A stretch of 64,000 nt of DNA from Rothia nasimurium (GCF_928382285.1 NZ_CAKMSS010000001.1:434001-498000); one strand, 5' to 3'; shown: positions 33,760 to 44,906, numbered from the stretch's first letter. The notes: generated from the sequence alone by a model not told the origin. Made by a program: numbers and translations.

Positions 33760-34629
33760 TTAGTTGTTGGTGTTCATGTTGGGGTTACGGTTGTACTCGT
33801 CACCCAGACGGCCAATGTTGCCTTCATCTTCCAGTGACTGGATGTAGGCGTCGTAGTCTTCCTGGCTGACAACTTCAACGTTGAAGAGCATCTCTGAGTG
33901 GTACTCACCGCAGAGTTCGGCACACTTACCCTGGTAGCGAGCAGGCTCGGAACCGGTGGTGAAGTACATGTGGTTGGTCATGCCGGGAATGGTGTCGCGC
34001 TTCTCAAGGAAGGCGGGAATCCAGAAGGAGTGGATGACGTCACGGGACTTGAGCTGCAGGTCTACGGTTGAGTTGACCGGCAGGTAGAGGGTGGGGAGAG
34101 TTTCCTCAACGCCTACGTTGCCTTCCTTGTCGAGGCGAGCCTGGACGCCGGCGAAGTAGACGTTTTCGTCGAGGTAGTTGAAGTCCCATGCCCACTGCTT
34201 ACCGTAAACCTCGATGGTGACATCGGCGGTTTCAGACTTGGGAGCGGTGATTTCGCGCTCGGCACGGTCTGAGAAGGTGAAGAAGCTGACGATCAGGATG
34301 ATCGGGATAGCGGTGTAGAAAATTTCCAGCGGAGCGTGGTAGCTCACCTGGCGGGGGTAGCCGGTTTCGTACTTGCGACGGCGGTAGGCGATGATGCACC
34401 AAAGCATGAGGCCCCAGGTCACAAGACCTACAGCCAACGCAGCGATCCATGTACCAATCCAGAGGTCCATGATGGTATCGGCGTTATCGGTTACACCACG
34501 CTGAGTGGGCAGCCAGCCCACTGATGCCTGTTCTGAACAACCGGTCAAGAGCAGCGCTGAAACGGCTGTGGCAGCGGCTACTGCCTTGCCCTTAAGCCCC
34601 TTGCTGCTGGTTCGATGCTGCGAACTCAC
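33760..34629 (-). CDS. ctaC: Cytochrome c oxidase subunit II CtaC
   Basis: 289 aa. An N-terminal signal with lipobox LLLTGC makes it a lipoprotein. Two transmembrane helices (IGTWIAALAVGLVTWGLMLW, FYTAIPIILIVSFFTF) precede the periplasmic-side cupredoxin domain. CuA ligands are in CAELCGEYHSEM plus the upstream His of DVIHSFW, and the electron-entry Trp is in KQWAWDFNY. GTG 34629 has GGAAGGG before it and is preferred to a GTG at 34662 that would include that site in the coding region. First gene of ctaC-D-F. Confidence 0.95.
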   Translation of the reverse strand: MSSQHRTSSKGLKGKAVAAATAVSALLLTGCSEQASVGWLPTQRGVTDNADTIMDLWIGTWIAALAVGLVTWGLMLWCIIAYRRRKYETGYPRQVSYHAPLEIFYTAIPIILIVSFFTFSDRAEREITAPKSETADVTIEVYGKQWAWDFNYLDENVYFAGVQARLDKEGNVGVEETLPTLYLPVNSTVDLQLKSRDVIHSFWIPAFLEKRDTIPGMTNHMYFTTGSEPARYQGKCAELCGEYHSEMLFNVEVVSQEDYDAYIQSLEDEGNIGRLGDEYNRNPNMNTNN

Positions 34630-34805
34630 AGACGGCCCTTCCTGTAGCGATGTGCGTGTCACCTGGTGCTGTGTGTGGACAGCATTAACCCAGGTGTTAA
34701 TTCTTTCAATACGAGCTTACCCTCAAACGGGCGTTTCTGGTGACAACCTGTCAATGAACTGACGTGTCATTACATAAGTATTTCATGTTTGGGCGGGCTG
34801 AAACA

Positions 34806-34838
34806 GAAAAGTGGGGGTATGCCGGAGCATACCCCCAC
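34806..34838 (-). terminator. Intrinsic terminator of erpA
   Basis: A 12-bp perfect stem with CGGA loop and, on the minus strand, a TTTTC tail. Confidence 0.88.
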
Positions 34839-34862
34839 GTGTGAAGCGGGCTGGGTAGACGC

Positions 34863-35219
34863 TTAGTGGAAGGAATCTCCACAGGCGCAGGAGCCCTGGG
34901 CGTTGGGGTTATCGATGGAGAACCCCTGCTTCTGAATGGTGTCTTCGAAGTCGATGGTTGAGCCTTCGAGGTAGGGAACACTCATACGATCAACGATGAC
35001 TTCTACGCCGTCGAAGTCGCGGACGGCGTCACCGTCGAGCACGCGCTCGTCGAAGTAGAGCTGGTAAATCAGGCCTGAACAGCCGCCGGGCTGCACGGCG
35101 ATGCGCAGGCGCAGGTCGGTGCGTCCTTCCTGCTCAAGCAGGGAACGAACCTTACCGGCTGCAACCTCGGTGAGGTTAACGCCGTGGGTGGGGAGATCTT
35201 CAAGTACTGCCTCAGACAT
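34863..35219 (-). CDS. erpA: Iron-sulfur cluster insertion protein (HesB/IscA/ErpA family)
   Basis: 118-aa A-type carrier that delivers Fe-S clusters to target proteins. The three conserved cysteines are in GGCSGL and CACGDSF, and the LTEVAAGKVRSLL start is typical. ATG 35219 with AAAGGA upstream is preferred over an in-frame ATG at 35252. Its position next to ctaC is known from M. tuberculosis. A link to maturation of the Rieske centre of QcrA is an inference from proximity only. Confidence 0.92.
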   Translation of the reverse strand: MSEAVLEDLPTHGVNLTEVAAGKVRSLLEQEGRTDLRLRIAVQPGGCSGLIYQLYFDERVLDGDAVRDFDGVEVIVDRMSVPYLEGSTIDFEDTIQKQGFSIDNPNAQGSCACGDSFH

Positions 35220-35303
35220 GAGCAATCCTTTCGTGGGGTGTTTTGATGTCAATCTTACGCCTCTTGGGTGCGGGGCGCGAGATGTTCGCAGTCAAGTGAA
35301 TTC

Positions 35304-36698
35304 CTAGTTGGCGGTGTGAGCTGCCGCCAGCATAAGGGCCTCAGCCAGGATTGCCTTCTGGAAGTCGGGGATGAAGAGGGACTCATTGGCGCTGTGGGCG
35401 CGGGTGTCGGGGTCTTCGATGCCGGTAATCAGGATGTGGGCCTCGGGGTAGACCTCGGTGAGGGTCGCAATGAAGGGGATGGACCCGCCCATGCCGGTGG
35501 TGACAGGCTCAACTCCCCAGGCCTCCCCCAGCGCTGCCAGGGCTAGCTGGGCGCCACTGCCAGAAAGGTCGGCCTGGTAGGGCTGGCCGGAGTCTTCGGC
35601 ATGGTAGGTCACCTCTGCCCCGTGATGGTTGTGGCGGGCGAAGTGCTCGGTAAGTGCCCGATGGGCTGCGGCGGGATCCTGACCGGGAGCCAGGCGGACG
35701 CTGATGCGCGCCTTGGCTGTGGCAGCAATGGTGTTTGAGGACTCGGCAACCGAGGTGATGTCCATGCCGATGACGGAGATAGCGGGCTGGGACCAGAGGC
35801 GGGAGGAAATGGAACCCTGACCTGCCAGCTTCATGCTGTCGAGAATGCCAGAATCGGTGCGGAAATCGGTCTCAGGGTATTCAACGTCAGGTTCAGGTGC
35901 AGTAACTAAACCTTCAACTGCAACTGAACCTTGAGTATCGTGTAGGGTGGCGAGTAGCTGGATAAGGACGGTGTTGGCGTCCAGCAGGGGGCCGCCAAAC
36001 ATGCCGGAGTGAACCGAGTGGCTGCTCACGCGTACAGAGATATCACCGCTTGCTACACCACGCAGGCCCGCGGTAAGAGCAGGTACGCCGGTTTTCCAGT
36101 TAGCCGAGTCTGCTACAACGATGTAGTCGCCAGCAAGCTTGTCACGGTAGGTATGCAGGAAGCTATCAAAGCTGGGTGAACCAGCTTCTTCCTCGCCCTC
36201 GATAAAGAGGGTGACGCCAACCTTAAAGTCGTCACCTAGTACTTCGCGCGCAGCCTTAAAAGCGGCCAGGTGGGCGATGACGCCGGCCTTGTCGTCCGCA
36301 GCTCCGCGGCCGTAGAGGCGATCGCCCTTGCGAGTGGCGACAAAAGGCTCGGTCTCCCAGAGGGAGCGGTCGCCAGCTGGTTGCACATCGTGGTGGGCAT
36401 AGAGCAAGAAGGTGGGGAAGCCAGGTGCAGCCGGTGAGTGGGCTACGACCGCAGGCATACCCTGCTGGCCTTCCCCGTAGGTTGCTGAGAGAATCTCAAC
36501 ACTTTCAAAACCGGCGTCCTCCGCCAGGCTCTTCACCTTTTCGGCACTGCGCTGTACCTCAGTAAGATCAAAAGACTCCCAGGCAACAGAAGGGATAGCC
36601 ACGAGCTCAGCTAGATGCTCAAGCTGAGCTTCAAAGTTCTCTTCGATGTAGGTTGCTAGAGCCGGGCGGGCAGAAAAATCAAAATCGTGTGTTGTCAT
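35304..36698 (-). CDS. M20 family dipeptidase
   Basis: 464-aa metallopeptidase of the M20 family (carnosinase/dapE-like), cleaving dipeptides or short peptides with two zinc ions. Visible: YAHHDVQPAG (metal His and catalytic Asp), GRGAADDKAG (bridging Asp) and EGEEEAGSP (catalytic Glu and ligand). The central lid domain starts near SGDISVRVSSHSVHSGMFGG. ATG 36698 lies 7 nt after TATTCT with no ribosome-binding site. It is divergent from the DUF3043 gene, which uses the same -10 hexamer. Confidence 0.93.
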   Translation of the reverse strand: MTTHDFDFSARPALATYIEENFEAQLEHLAELVAIPSVAWESFDLTEVQRSAEKVKSLAEDAGFESVEILSATYGEGQQGMPAVVAHSPAAPGFPTFLLYAHHDVQPAGDRSLWETEPFVATRKGDRLYGRGAADDKAGVIAHLAAFKAAREVLGDDFKVGVTLFIEGEEEAGSPSFDSFLHTYRDKLAGDYIVVADSANWKTGVPALTAGLRGVASGDISVRVSSHSVHSGMFGGPLLDANTVLIQLLATLHDTQGSVAVEGLVTAPEPDVEYPETDFRTDSGILDSMKLAGQGSISSRLWSQPAISVIGMDITSVAESSNTIAATAKARISVRLAPGQDPAAAHRALTEHFARHNHHGAEVTYHAEDSGQPYQADLSGSGAQLALAALGEAWGVEPVTTGMGGSIPFIATLTEVYPEAHILITGIEDPDTRAHSANESLFIPDFQKAILAEALMLAAAHTAN

Positions 36699-36705
36699 AC
36701 ATCTC

Positions 36706-36711
36706 AGAATA
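36706..36711 (-). promoter_or_regulatory. -10 hexamer TATTCT, leaderless start of the M20 gene
   Basis: TATTCT 7 nt before ATG 36698 on the minus strand. Confidence 0.55.
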
Positions 36712-36744
36712 CGCTCTGACTGTATATCTACGCACGAACTTGGT

Positions 36745-36750
36745 TATTCT
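36745..36750 (+). promoter_or_regulatory. -10 hexamer TATTCT, leaderless start of the DUF3043 gene
   Basis: TATTCT 6 nt before GTG 36757, identical to the hexamer of the divergent gene. Confidence 0.55.
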
Positions 36751-36756
36751 TAAGGG

Positions 36757-37368
36757 GTGTTTGGTCGTAATAAGAAATCATCAGAAAATGCTGGTTCTGT
36801 GGTTGCCGAGGCTACTCCGGTAGCAAGCGAAGCCCCTGAAACCACCCAGCCGGGGTACACCGCGCCCAAGGGACGTCCTACCCCTTCCCGTAAAGAACGT
36901 GAAGCTGCCCGCCGCACTCCCCTGGTTCCCGCAGACCGCAAGGCTGCAAAGGACGCCCAGCGTGAAGCTGACCGCGAGTTCCGGGCAAAGCAACAGCAGG
37001 CCCTGCAAACCGGCGATGAGCGCTACCTGCCCGCCAACGATCGTGGCCCCCAGCGCCGCTACATCCGTGACTACGTTGATGCCCGTTTCAACGTAGGTGA
37101 CATCATGATCATCGTTATTCTGGCTGTCTTCATCGTGGGCCTTTTCTCCCCCAGCATGCAGCGGTACACCATCTTGCTGATGTGGGGCATGATTCTGCTC
37201 TGGGTCATCGACTACATGATTATGTGGCGCGGTCTCAAGAAGAAGTTGACCGAAAAGTTTGGCTCCATCGAGCCCCGCTCCGGCTTCTACGCCTTCAATC
37301 GCGTCATGATGCTTCGTCGCTTCCGCCTACCCAAGCCTCAGGTAAAGCGCGGTGAATACCCCAAGTAA
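36757..37368 (+). CDS. DUF3043 family membrane protein
   Basis: 203 aa. The first 110 residues are soluble and strongly charged, including KGRPTPSRKEREAARR and a run of Lys/Arg/Glu residues. Two membrane helices follow (GDIMIIVILAVFIVGLF, TILLMWGMILLWVIDYMIMW), and the tail is basic. This architecture and the motif KGRPTPSRKEREAA fit the actinobacterial DUF3043 family, whose function is not known. GTG start without a ribosome-binding site. Convergent with pyrD. Confidence 0.88.
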   Translation: MFGRNKKSSENAGSVVAEATPVASEAPETTQPGYTAPKGRPTPSRKEREAARRTPLVPADRKAAKDAQREADREFRAKQQQALQTGDERYLPANDRGPQRRYIRDYVDARFNVGDIMIIVILAVFIVGLFSPSMQRYTILLMWGMILLWVIDYMIMWRGLKKKLTEKFGSIEPRSGFYAFNRVMMLRRFRLPKPQVKRGEYPK

Positions 37369-37410
37369 GGCCACAACGGAGTAAAAATCCGTTAGCTTGA
37401 ACCTTTAAAT

Positions 37411-37452
37411 ACAAAGGGGCGTTACCTCTCTAGAGAGGTAGCGCCCCTTTGT
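37411..37452. terminator. Bidirectional terminator, DUF3043 gene/pyrD
   Basis: A 19-bp stem with one G-U pair and a CTAG loop, T-flanked on both sides. Confidence 0.9.
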
Positions 37453-37474
37453 GTCATGATCTCACGTGTCTAGT

Positions 37475-38560
37475 CTAGCGGGTTTTCCGCAATTTCAATA
37501 GTCCACGATTAATATGAGCTGCCCACAGGGGGCCTTCGTAGATGAAAGCAGAGTAACCCTGCACCAGATTGGCGCCCGCATCCAGGCGGTCAGCGACGTC
37601 CTGAGCAGTGGTAACGCCACCTACCGAGATAAGAGCCAGCTGGTCCCCCACCTCAGCTTTCAGCAGACGGAGAACCTCAAGTGAACGCTTCTTGAGGGGC
37701 TCGCCTGAGAGTCCACCTGCGCCAATTTCCTCAACCTTAGCTCGAGGGCTAACCAGGCCCAGCCCTTCACGAGCAATCGTGGTGTTCGTGGCAATAATGC
37801 CATCTAACCCCAGACGCAGAGCCATCGCGGCAACGTCCTTAATATCTTCATCGGCCAGATCAGGAGCAATCTTCACGACCAGGGGCACGCGGCGCCCCTG
37901 CACAACGCGGTCGGCTTCAGCACGTACAGCCTCAAGTAGAGGTTCAAGAGTCTCAATCGCCTGAAGGTCACGCAGACCCGGAGTATTCGGTGAGCTGACA
38001 TTTACAGCGAGATAGTCAGCCTGGGGCGCAAGCACCCGAGTGCTCACCAAGTAGTCCTCGATGGCGTCCTTAAGGGCTACCACCTTGGTTTTACCGATAT
38101 TGACACCAATGACGGGGCGTACCTTACCCCGATATTCGGCTTCAAGGTCCGCGCGGGCGGCAGCGACACGGGGCCCAGCTGCTGCCGCCCCATCGTTATT
38201 GAAGCCCATGCGGTTAATAATGGCCTTATCATCTACCAGGCGGAAAAGGCGGGGCTGGGGGTTGCCCGGCTGAGCCTGACCGGTAATAGTGCCGATTTCA
38301 ATGTGTCCAAAACCCAGGTTACCCAGCGCCGGAATTGCCTTACCGCCCTTATCAAAACCAGCAGCAACGCCGAAAGGCGAGGGGAAAGTAAGGCCCATGA
38401 CCTCGGTAGCCAGTGACGGGTGTGGCGCAAAGTAGCGGCCCCCCAGGCGAGAAATACCGGTGCGGCGAAGGGTCTGCACCCCCCACATGCCCACATGGTG
38501 CGCTTTCTCGGCGTCCATGGGTTTGAAGAAGAGTTTAAACAGGGTTGGGTAGATCCGCAT
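37475..38560 (-). CDS. pyrD: Dihydroorotate dehydrogenase (quinone), class 2
   Basis: 361-aa FMN enzyme oxidising dihydroorotate to orotate with quinone, in pyrimidine synthesis. The N-terminal helical membrane-association segment (LFKLFFKPMDAEKAHHVGM) marks class 2. FMN/substrate motifs: GVAAGFDKGGKAI, GFGHIEIGTIT, and the catalytic Ser in NVSSPNTPGLR. AAGGGG precedes ATG; a CATACT hexamer further upstream may be its -10. Quinone use links it to the same membrane pool that feeds the bcc complex. Confidence 0.95.
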   Translation of the reverse strand: MRIYPTLFKLFFKPMDAEKAHHVGMWGVQTLRRTGISRLGGRYFAPHPSLATEVMGLTFPSPFGVAAGFDKGGKAIPALGNLGFGHIEIGTITGQAQPGNPQPRLFRLVDDKAIINRMGFNNDGAAAAGPRVAAARADLEAEYRGKVRPVIGVNIGKTKVVALKDAIEDYLVSTRVLAPQADYLAVNVSSPNTPGLRDLQAIETLEPLLEAVRAEADRVVQGRRVPLVVKIAPDLADEDIKDVAAMALRLGLDGIIATNTTIAREGLGLVSPRAKVEEIGAGGLSGEPLKKRSLEVLRLLKAEVGDQLALISVGGVTTAQDVADRLDAGANLVQGYSAFIYEGPLWAAHINRGLLKLRKTR

Positions 38561-38606
38561 ATCGGACCCCTTTCAGCCGCGGCTTTCGCCTAGTATGGGA
38601 GGAAAC

Positions 38607-39386
38607 TTAGGGTTGGGTCACCTTATCAACGGCCCCTCCGTAGCGGCGGTCGCGGAGGGCATATTCTTCTACCGCCTGCCACAGTACCGTACGGTCAACA
38701 TCGGGCCAGAGCACGTTCATAAAGACCATCTCGGCATAGGCACTCTGCCAGAGAAGGAAGTTAGAGAAACGCTGTTCACCCGAGGTTCGGAGGAAAAGAT
38801 CAACGTCGGGCAGGTCAGGCTCGTCGAGATAGTTCTGAAAGATTTTTTCGTTGATGTGCTTGGGCTTGAGGCGCCCGGCTGCGACGTCCTCGGCAATCAG
38901 GGCGGCGGCGTCCGCAATTTCTGCCCTACCCCCGTAGTTGACGCACATGGTCAGGGTACACAGGGTGTTGTACTTGGTTTCTTCTTCGCACTTTTCGAGC
39001 AGCTTGATAACCGACTTCCAGAGCTTGGGCCGACGGCCGGCCCAGCGGATGCGCACCCCCCAGCTCTTGAGGGTCTCTAGCTGACGTTCTAGAACCTCAG
39101 AGGAGAACCGCATGAGGAAGGCGACCTCGTCGGGACTGCGACGCCAGTTCTCGGTTGAAAACGCGTAGGCAGAAACATAGGGAATACCCATTTCGATAGC
39201 ACCAGCCACCACATCGAGCAGGGCTGCTTCACCGGCTCGGTGGCCCTCATTGCGGGGTAGGCCGCGTTCATTCGCCCAGCGCCCATTGCCGTCCATCACC
39301 ACGGCCACGTGCTGGGGCACGAACTTGCTCGGAATCGCAGGAGCTACGGCGCCGCTGGGGTGGCTGTAGGGCTTCACCGGTGTCAT
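38607..39386 (-). CDS. uppS: Isoprenyl transferase / undecaprenyl diphosphate synthase UppS
   Basis: 259-aa cis-prenyltransferase that builds the polyprenyl diphosphate carrier. The catalytic Asp32 is in [14 protein letters not shown], with NEGHRAG and the C-terminal [20 protein letters not shown] substrate region. GAAGGAAA within the 3' end of recO supplies the ribosome-binding site. ATG 39386 lies 3 nt after the recO stop. The recO-uppS order matches M. tuberculosis. Chain length cannot be read from the sequence. Confidence 0.95.
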   Translation of the reverse strand: MTPVKPYSHPSGAVAPAIPSKFVPQHVAVVMDGNGRWANERGLPRNEGHRAGEAALLDVVAGAIEMGIPYVSAYAFSTENWRRSPDEVAFLMRFSSEVLERQLETLKSWGVRIRWAGRRPKLWKSVIKLLEKCEEETKYNTLCTLTMCVNYGGRAEIADAAALIAEDVAAGRLKPKHINEKIFQNYLDEPDLPDVDLFLRTSGEQRFSNFLLWQSAYAEMVFMNVLWPDVDRTVLWQAVEEYALRDRRYGGAVDKVTQP

Positions 39387-39389
39387 CAA

Positions 39390-40157
39390 CTAGATTTCCT
39401 TCTCTAGGGTGGTCAGAGTTTTGAGCGGCCGCTCAAGCTGCCACTGCACATAGTCCATGATATGCTGTTCCGCCCTCTGCCGGAGCGCGGGCGGGTGCTC
39501 GCTCAAAATGCCGGGCCAGTCGCCGGTGGCCAGAGCCGCTAAATAGGCAGGTTCTTCAGGAGCCAGTGGGCTGAGCTGAGGGAAATTACCGGTGCGCGCA
39601 CACCCGGTGCACAGCACCCCCAGGGAGGGGGAAAAATAGGTGAGGTCATCCAGGCTACCGCAGGCGGCACAGGCGCCAATGGCCATGCTCCAGCCCGCCC
39701 TGTGCAGGGCTCGTAGCAGGTAGGAGTCAAGGACGCGGTGGGGCGGGTAGGTGCCCCGCGCTAGGGCTGAGAGGGCGCCGGCTAATAGCGTGAACTGCTC
39801 CTCTAGGCGCTCTTGTTCGTGGTTGAGCAGTTGTTCTGCCACCTCGGCTAAGACAGCTGCGACCGTGTAACGGGTGTAGTCGTTGATAATCGGCCCCAAA
39901 TAGGCGCGGCGGGTAACAACCTGCGAAATCGTAGCGAGTTTTTTACCGGGGGCAGCCGAAATATCGACCAGCATGAAGGGCTCGAGCCGGGCACCAATCT
40001 TTGAGCTACTCTTGCGCACTCCCCTGGCTACTGCGTGCAGAATCCCCCGCTGCCGGGTAGCCAGGATAATAATGCGGTCGTGCTCCCCCAGATCCTGGGT
40101 GCGTAAAACAATAGCGCTATCACGAATGGTCTTAGTCGTAGATAGCGCTGAAGTCAC
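39390..40157 (-). CDS. recO: DNA repair protein RecO
   Basis: 255 aa. RecO with RecR loads RecA onto SSB-covered single strands. The N-terminal OB fold is clear (SAIVLRTQDLGEHDRIIILATRQRGILHAVARGVRK). The zinc knuckle is CAAC near residue 152 and CTGC about 20 residues later. The reading frame is open to an ATG at 40175, but GTG 40157 lies 6 nt after GAGAAT in the pattern of other leaderless genes here. Either start keeps the complete domain. Operon with uppS. Confidence 0.93.
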   Translation of the reverse strand: MTSALSTTKTIRDSAIVLRTQDLGEHDRIIILATRQRGILHAVARGVRKSSSKIGARLEPFMLVDISAAPGKKLATISQVVTRRAYLGPIINDYTRYTVAAVLAEVAEQLLNHEQERLEEQFTLLAGALSALARGTYPPHRVLDSYLLRALHRAGWSMAIGACAACGSLDDLTYFSPSLGVLCTGCARTGNFPQLSPLAPEEPAYLAALATGDWPGILSEHPPALRQRAEQHIMDYVQWQLERPLKTLTTLEKEI

Positions 40158-40163
40158 GTCTTT

Positions 40164-40169
40164 ATTCTC
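40164..40169 (-). promoter_or_regulatory. -10-like hexamer GAGAAT upstream of recO
   Basis: GAGAAT 6 nt before GTG 40157. The first base is off-consensus, so this is one of the weaker cases. Confidence 0.35.
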
Positions 40170-40220
40170 CCACATTCAGTGTGCCAGGGCTCCACCCTGG
40201 CCTGTTATACGGGGCACTGT

Positions 40221-40258
40221 TAAAAGGTGGGCTGTACCGGAAGTCCCGATACAGCCCA
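40221..40258 (-). terminator. Intrinsic terminator of leuA
   Basis: A 13-bp stem with one mismatch (40228-40258), then CCTTTTA on the minus strand. Confidence 0.82.
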
Positions 40259-40268
40259 TCGCTTTGCT

Positions 40269-42139
<1,871 letters not shown>

Positions 42140-42145
42140 ACTGTC

Positions 42146-42151
42146 ACGGTA
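42146..42151 (-). promoter_or_regulatory. -10 hexamer TACCGT of the leuA leader
   Basis: TACCGT 6 nt before the leader-peptide ATG at 42139. Confidence 0.5.
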
Positions 42152-42160
42152 CCACGCAGA

Positions 42161-42193
42161 GACGGGCGGCGGCAGAACCTGCCACCGCCCGTC
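42161..42193 (-). terminator. Hairpin terminator of the LCP gene
   Basis: A 14-bp GC-rich stem with one mismatch and 5-nt loop; it separates the LCP gene from the leuA leader. No clear T-run. Confidence 0.6.
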
Positions 42194-42218
42194 CACTATT
42201 TGGAACCGTTGTGGGTGC

Positions 42219-43682
42219 TTAGTAGCTGAAAGACTGCTGGCAGGTTACCTGATCAGCGGTCTGGCCGGTAGCACCCGCTGCAATCTCAGATTGGGGGGCT
42301 TCAATGGTGTCGCTCTCAGCCAGGTCTGATCCCAGAACAACGGCAATTCCCACGTACTGGTCCGAGGGGGTTAGGGAGGTAATACCGAAGAGATCGGCAA
42401 TAGCCTGAGCTTCGGCCTCATAACCGTAGGGGTAGTAAATTGCCGACTCGGTGTAGACCGCATCGGTGGTGGAGGTTGTCACCGAGGTGAAGCCAGCCTG
42501 CTCAATCTTGGGAGCCAGTTCTTCAGCACGGTCCTCAACACCGGTGGCATCGGTAACGCTCACACCCAGCGAATAGGTCAGTTCAGCAGCCGGGGCGGAC
42601 GATTCACTCGCGCTAGCAGAGGCAGCGGGGGCAGGCTCGACCAGGGATTCATCATTCTGAAGTTTGGTGAAGAAAGCCTCTGCATCGGCAGAGAGCTGGA
42701 GCTTGTTTGCATTGTAGGTGTAGGGCTCGTTTGGGACAGTCGCAAAGACCACCTTGCTCAGATCAACCTTGGCAAAGATAGTTCCGATGCTCACCAGGTT
42801 ACCCAGGTTAGTCAATTCCTTATCGACGGTGACGTTCTGGGTGATAGCCTCAGCGATGTTGAGCAGCATAGCGGGGTTGGTCAGAGTGCCCTCAGCCTGG
42901 ACCTTCCGCAGTAGGGAGGCGAGGAAGCTCTGCTGGGCCTGAATACGGGCGGTGTCGCTACCGTCGCCAAAGCCGTGGCGAGAACGTAGGAAGGCCAGGG
43001 CCTGTTCGCCCTCAACGCTTGAGGTACCGGCGGGGAGCTTGAGCCCGCTGTAGGTGTCATCGATTGGCTCGGTCACACAGACCTCAACGCCACCCACGAC
43101 ACTCGATAGAGCCTTAACGGCGTTGAAATCTACCAGCATAAAGTGGTCAATAGCTATGCCGGTGAGGTTGCTGATTGTGGCCACGGTGCAGCCGGGACCA
43201 CCGCGTTCGAGGGATTCATTAATCTGGGTTTCGGTGGTAGCCGGGTAGACATCACCGGTTTCGGCGTCCGTACACTTGGGAATATCGACCATCAGGTCGC
43301 GGGGGAAGGATATGACGTTGACGTTTGAACGGTCTTCGCTCACCTGAACCAGCATCATCACATCGGAGCGCGCCCCGGAGGCGGCATCCTCAGCAGTACC
43401 GTAGGCCCCGTTGTTACCGGCACGGGTATCGGAGCCAATCACAAGAATGTCGAGAGGGCCGCTGGCAAGATTCGATGATAGCTCACCAATGTTCATCTCG
43501 GCGGTCTGCACGTTGCTGCGCAAACGCACCAGAGCAAAACCGCTAAAAGCAACCACCATAGCGAGAAGGGCAACGCACGAGAGCGCTATCCACTTAATCC
43601 GCTGAGACTTAAGAGGCTGGTTGCTCATATGACGCCCCAGGGGCGTAACAACTCGCTGCGGGGGCTGACCCTGTGGCGTCAT
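42219..43682 (-). CDS. LCP family cell-wall polymer transferase (LytR-CpsA-Psr) with LytR_C domain
   Basis: 487 aa. A cytoplasmic N-terminus and one transmembrane helix (IALSCVALLAMVVAFSGFALV) precede the LCP domain (ILVIGSDTRAG, VISFPRDLMVDIP, RGGPGC, LAFLRSRHGFGDGSDTARIQAQQ). The conserved Asp and Arg residues that bind the polyprenyl phosphate are kept. After an Ala/Ser-rich linker near residue 355 comes a LytR_C domain (LTYSLGVSVTDATGVEDRAEELAPKIEQAGF). LCP enzymes attach glycopolymers to peptidoglycan outside the membrane. GGAG precedes ATG 43682. Monocistronic. Confidence 0.92.
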   Translation of the reverse strand: MTPQGQPPQRVVTPLGRHMSNQPLKSQRIKWIALSCVALLAMVVAFSGFALVRLRSNVQTAEMNIGELSSNLASGPLDILVIGSDTRAGNNGAYGTAEDAASGARSDVMMLVQVSEDRSNVNVISFPRDLMVDIPKCTDAETGDVYPATTETQINESLERGGPGCTVATISNLTGIAIDHFMLVDFNAVKALSSVVGGVEVCVTEPIDDTYSGLKLPAGTSSVEGEQALAFLRSRHGFGDGSDTARIQAQQSFLASLLRKVQAEGTLTNPAMLLNIAEAITQNVTVDKELTNLGNLVSIGTIFAKVDLSKVVFATVPNEPYTYNANKLQLSADAEAFFTKLQNDESLVEPAPAASASASESSAPAAELTYSLGVSVTDATGVEDRAEELAPKIEQAGFTSVTTSTTDAVYTESAIYYPYGYEAEAQAIADLFGITSLTPSDQYVGIAVVLGSDLAESDTIEAPQSEIAAGATGQTADQVTCQQSFSY

Positions 43683-43784
43683 AAAAGGTATCTCCGATTC
43701 GTCTACGGTACGGGGGTGACCGATTTTCTTCAGCCCAGCTTAGGGGGTAAGACTGGGAGGAAACTCCTGAAAAGTGGGGAAAAT

Positions 43785-44867
43785 TTAGAAGCCCAGCTTG
43801 CCCAGGGCACGGGGGTCACGCTGCCAGTCCTTGGCAACCTTCACATGAATGGAGAGGAAGACCTTGGTGCCGAGCAGGGCCTCGATGTTCTTACGGGCGG
43901 TTTGACCGATTTCTTTCAGGCGAGCTCCCCGCTTACCGATAATAATTCCTTTTTGGGAGTCTCGCTCTACAAAGAGGTTTACGTGAATGTCGAGCAGGGG
44001 GTTATCCTCGCTGCGGCCCTCGCGCAGTTCCATCTCTTCAACGGTGACGGCTACTGAGTGGGGCAGTTCGTCCTGCACGCCTTCCAGAGCCGCTTCTCGC
44101 ACCAGCTCAGCTACCAGGGTGGCCTCAGGCTCATCGGTCAGCTCGCCGGTGGGGTACAGCGGGGGTGAGTCAGGCAGGTAGGACGAAAGGAGCTTCGCGA
44201 CCTCTTCTACCTGGTAGTCCTTGACCGCAGAAACCGGGATAATATCTGCCCAGCCGCCACGGCCGTCATTAACCGGAGCAGGCGTGGCCTGACCCTTCTC
44301 ACGGGTAGCTGCCGGGCCGCTACCCTTACGGAAGGGAAGCTCCTCCCCCTTCTTCTTGCGTTCCTGACGTTCGCGGCGCTGCTGGCGGGCAGCCCGCTCA
44401 GCGCTCATAATCTCATCGCCCAGCGCCGAAACGGCAAGGAGCTGCTCTGTCAGTTGCTCGTGACCCACCTTATCGGCCTTGGTGACGATAGCGACGATGG
44501 GCTTGTTGCCCGAGGCAGCCAGCTGCTGCGCAATGTAGCGGTCACCGGGGCCGATTTTTTCGTCGGCAGGAATGCAGAAACCAATGACGTCGACCTCAGA
44601 GAGAGTCTGCGCCACCATGTCGTTCAGACGCTCACCCAGCAGGGTACGGGGGCGATGCAGACCGGGAGTATCAACCAGCACCAGCTGGAAGTCCTCACGG
44701 TGCACAATACCGCGGATGGTGTGGCGGGTCGTCTGCGGGCGGTTGGAGGTAATAGCGACCTTCTGCCCGACCAGCGCATTGGTGAGGGTTGACTTACCGG
44801 CGTTGGGGCGACCTACCAGAACGGCAAAGCCCGCAGTGTAGTCGTCGGGGAAGGAAGCAAACTCCAT
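43785..44867 (-). CDS. era: GTPase Era
   Basis: Ribosome-associated GTPase that binds the 3' end of 16S rRNA during 30S assembly. G1 GRPNAGKS is at residues 19-26, G3 DTPG near 66, G4 TKAD at 129-132 and G5 VSA at 212-214; the C-terminal KH domain contains IIIGKRGARLKEIG. At 360 aa it is about 60 residues longer than usual, because of a strongly basic, low-complexity insertion (about 152-206) between G4 and G5. GGAG precedes ATG. It ends the ybeY-corC-era series. Confidence 0.95.
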   Translation of the reverse strand: MEFASFPDDYTAGFAVLVGRPNAGKSTLTNALVGQKVAITSNRPQTTRHTIRGIVHREDFQLVLVDTPGLHRPRTLLGERLNDMVAQTLSEVDVIGFCIPADEKIGPGDRYIAQQLAASGNKPIVAIVTKADKVGHEQLTEQLLAVSALGDEIMSAERAARQQRRERQERKKKGEELPFRKGSGPAATREKGQATPAPVNDGRGGWADIIPVSAVKDYQVEEVAKLLSSYLPDSPPLYPTGELTDEPEATLVAELVREAALEGVQDELPHSVAVTVEEMELREGRSEDNPLLDIHVNLFVERDSQKGIIIGKRGARLKEIGQTARKNIEALLGTKVFLSIHVKVAKDWQRDPRALGKLGF

Positions 44868-44906
44868 ACAGATACTCCAATGATGGGATTAAGTAATGTC
44901 TTGGCT

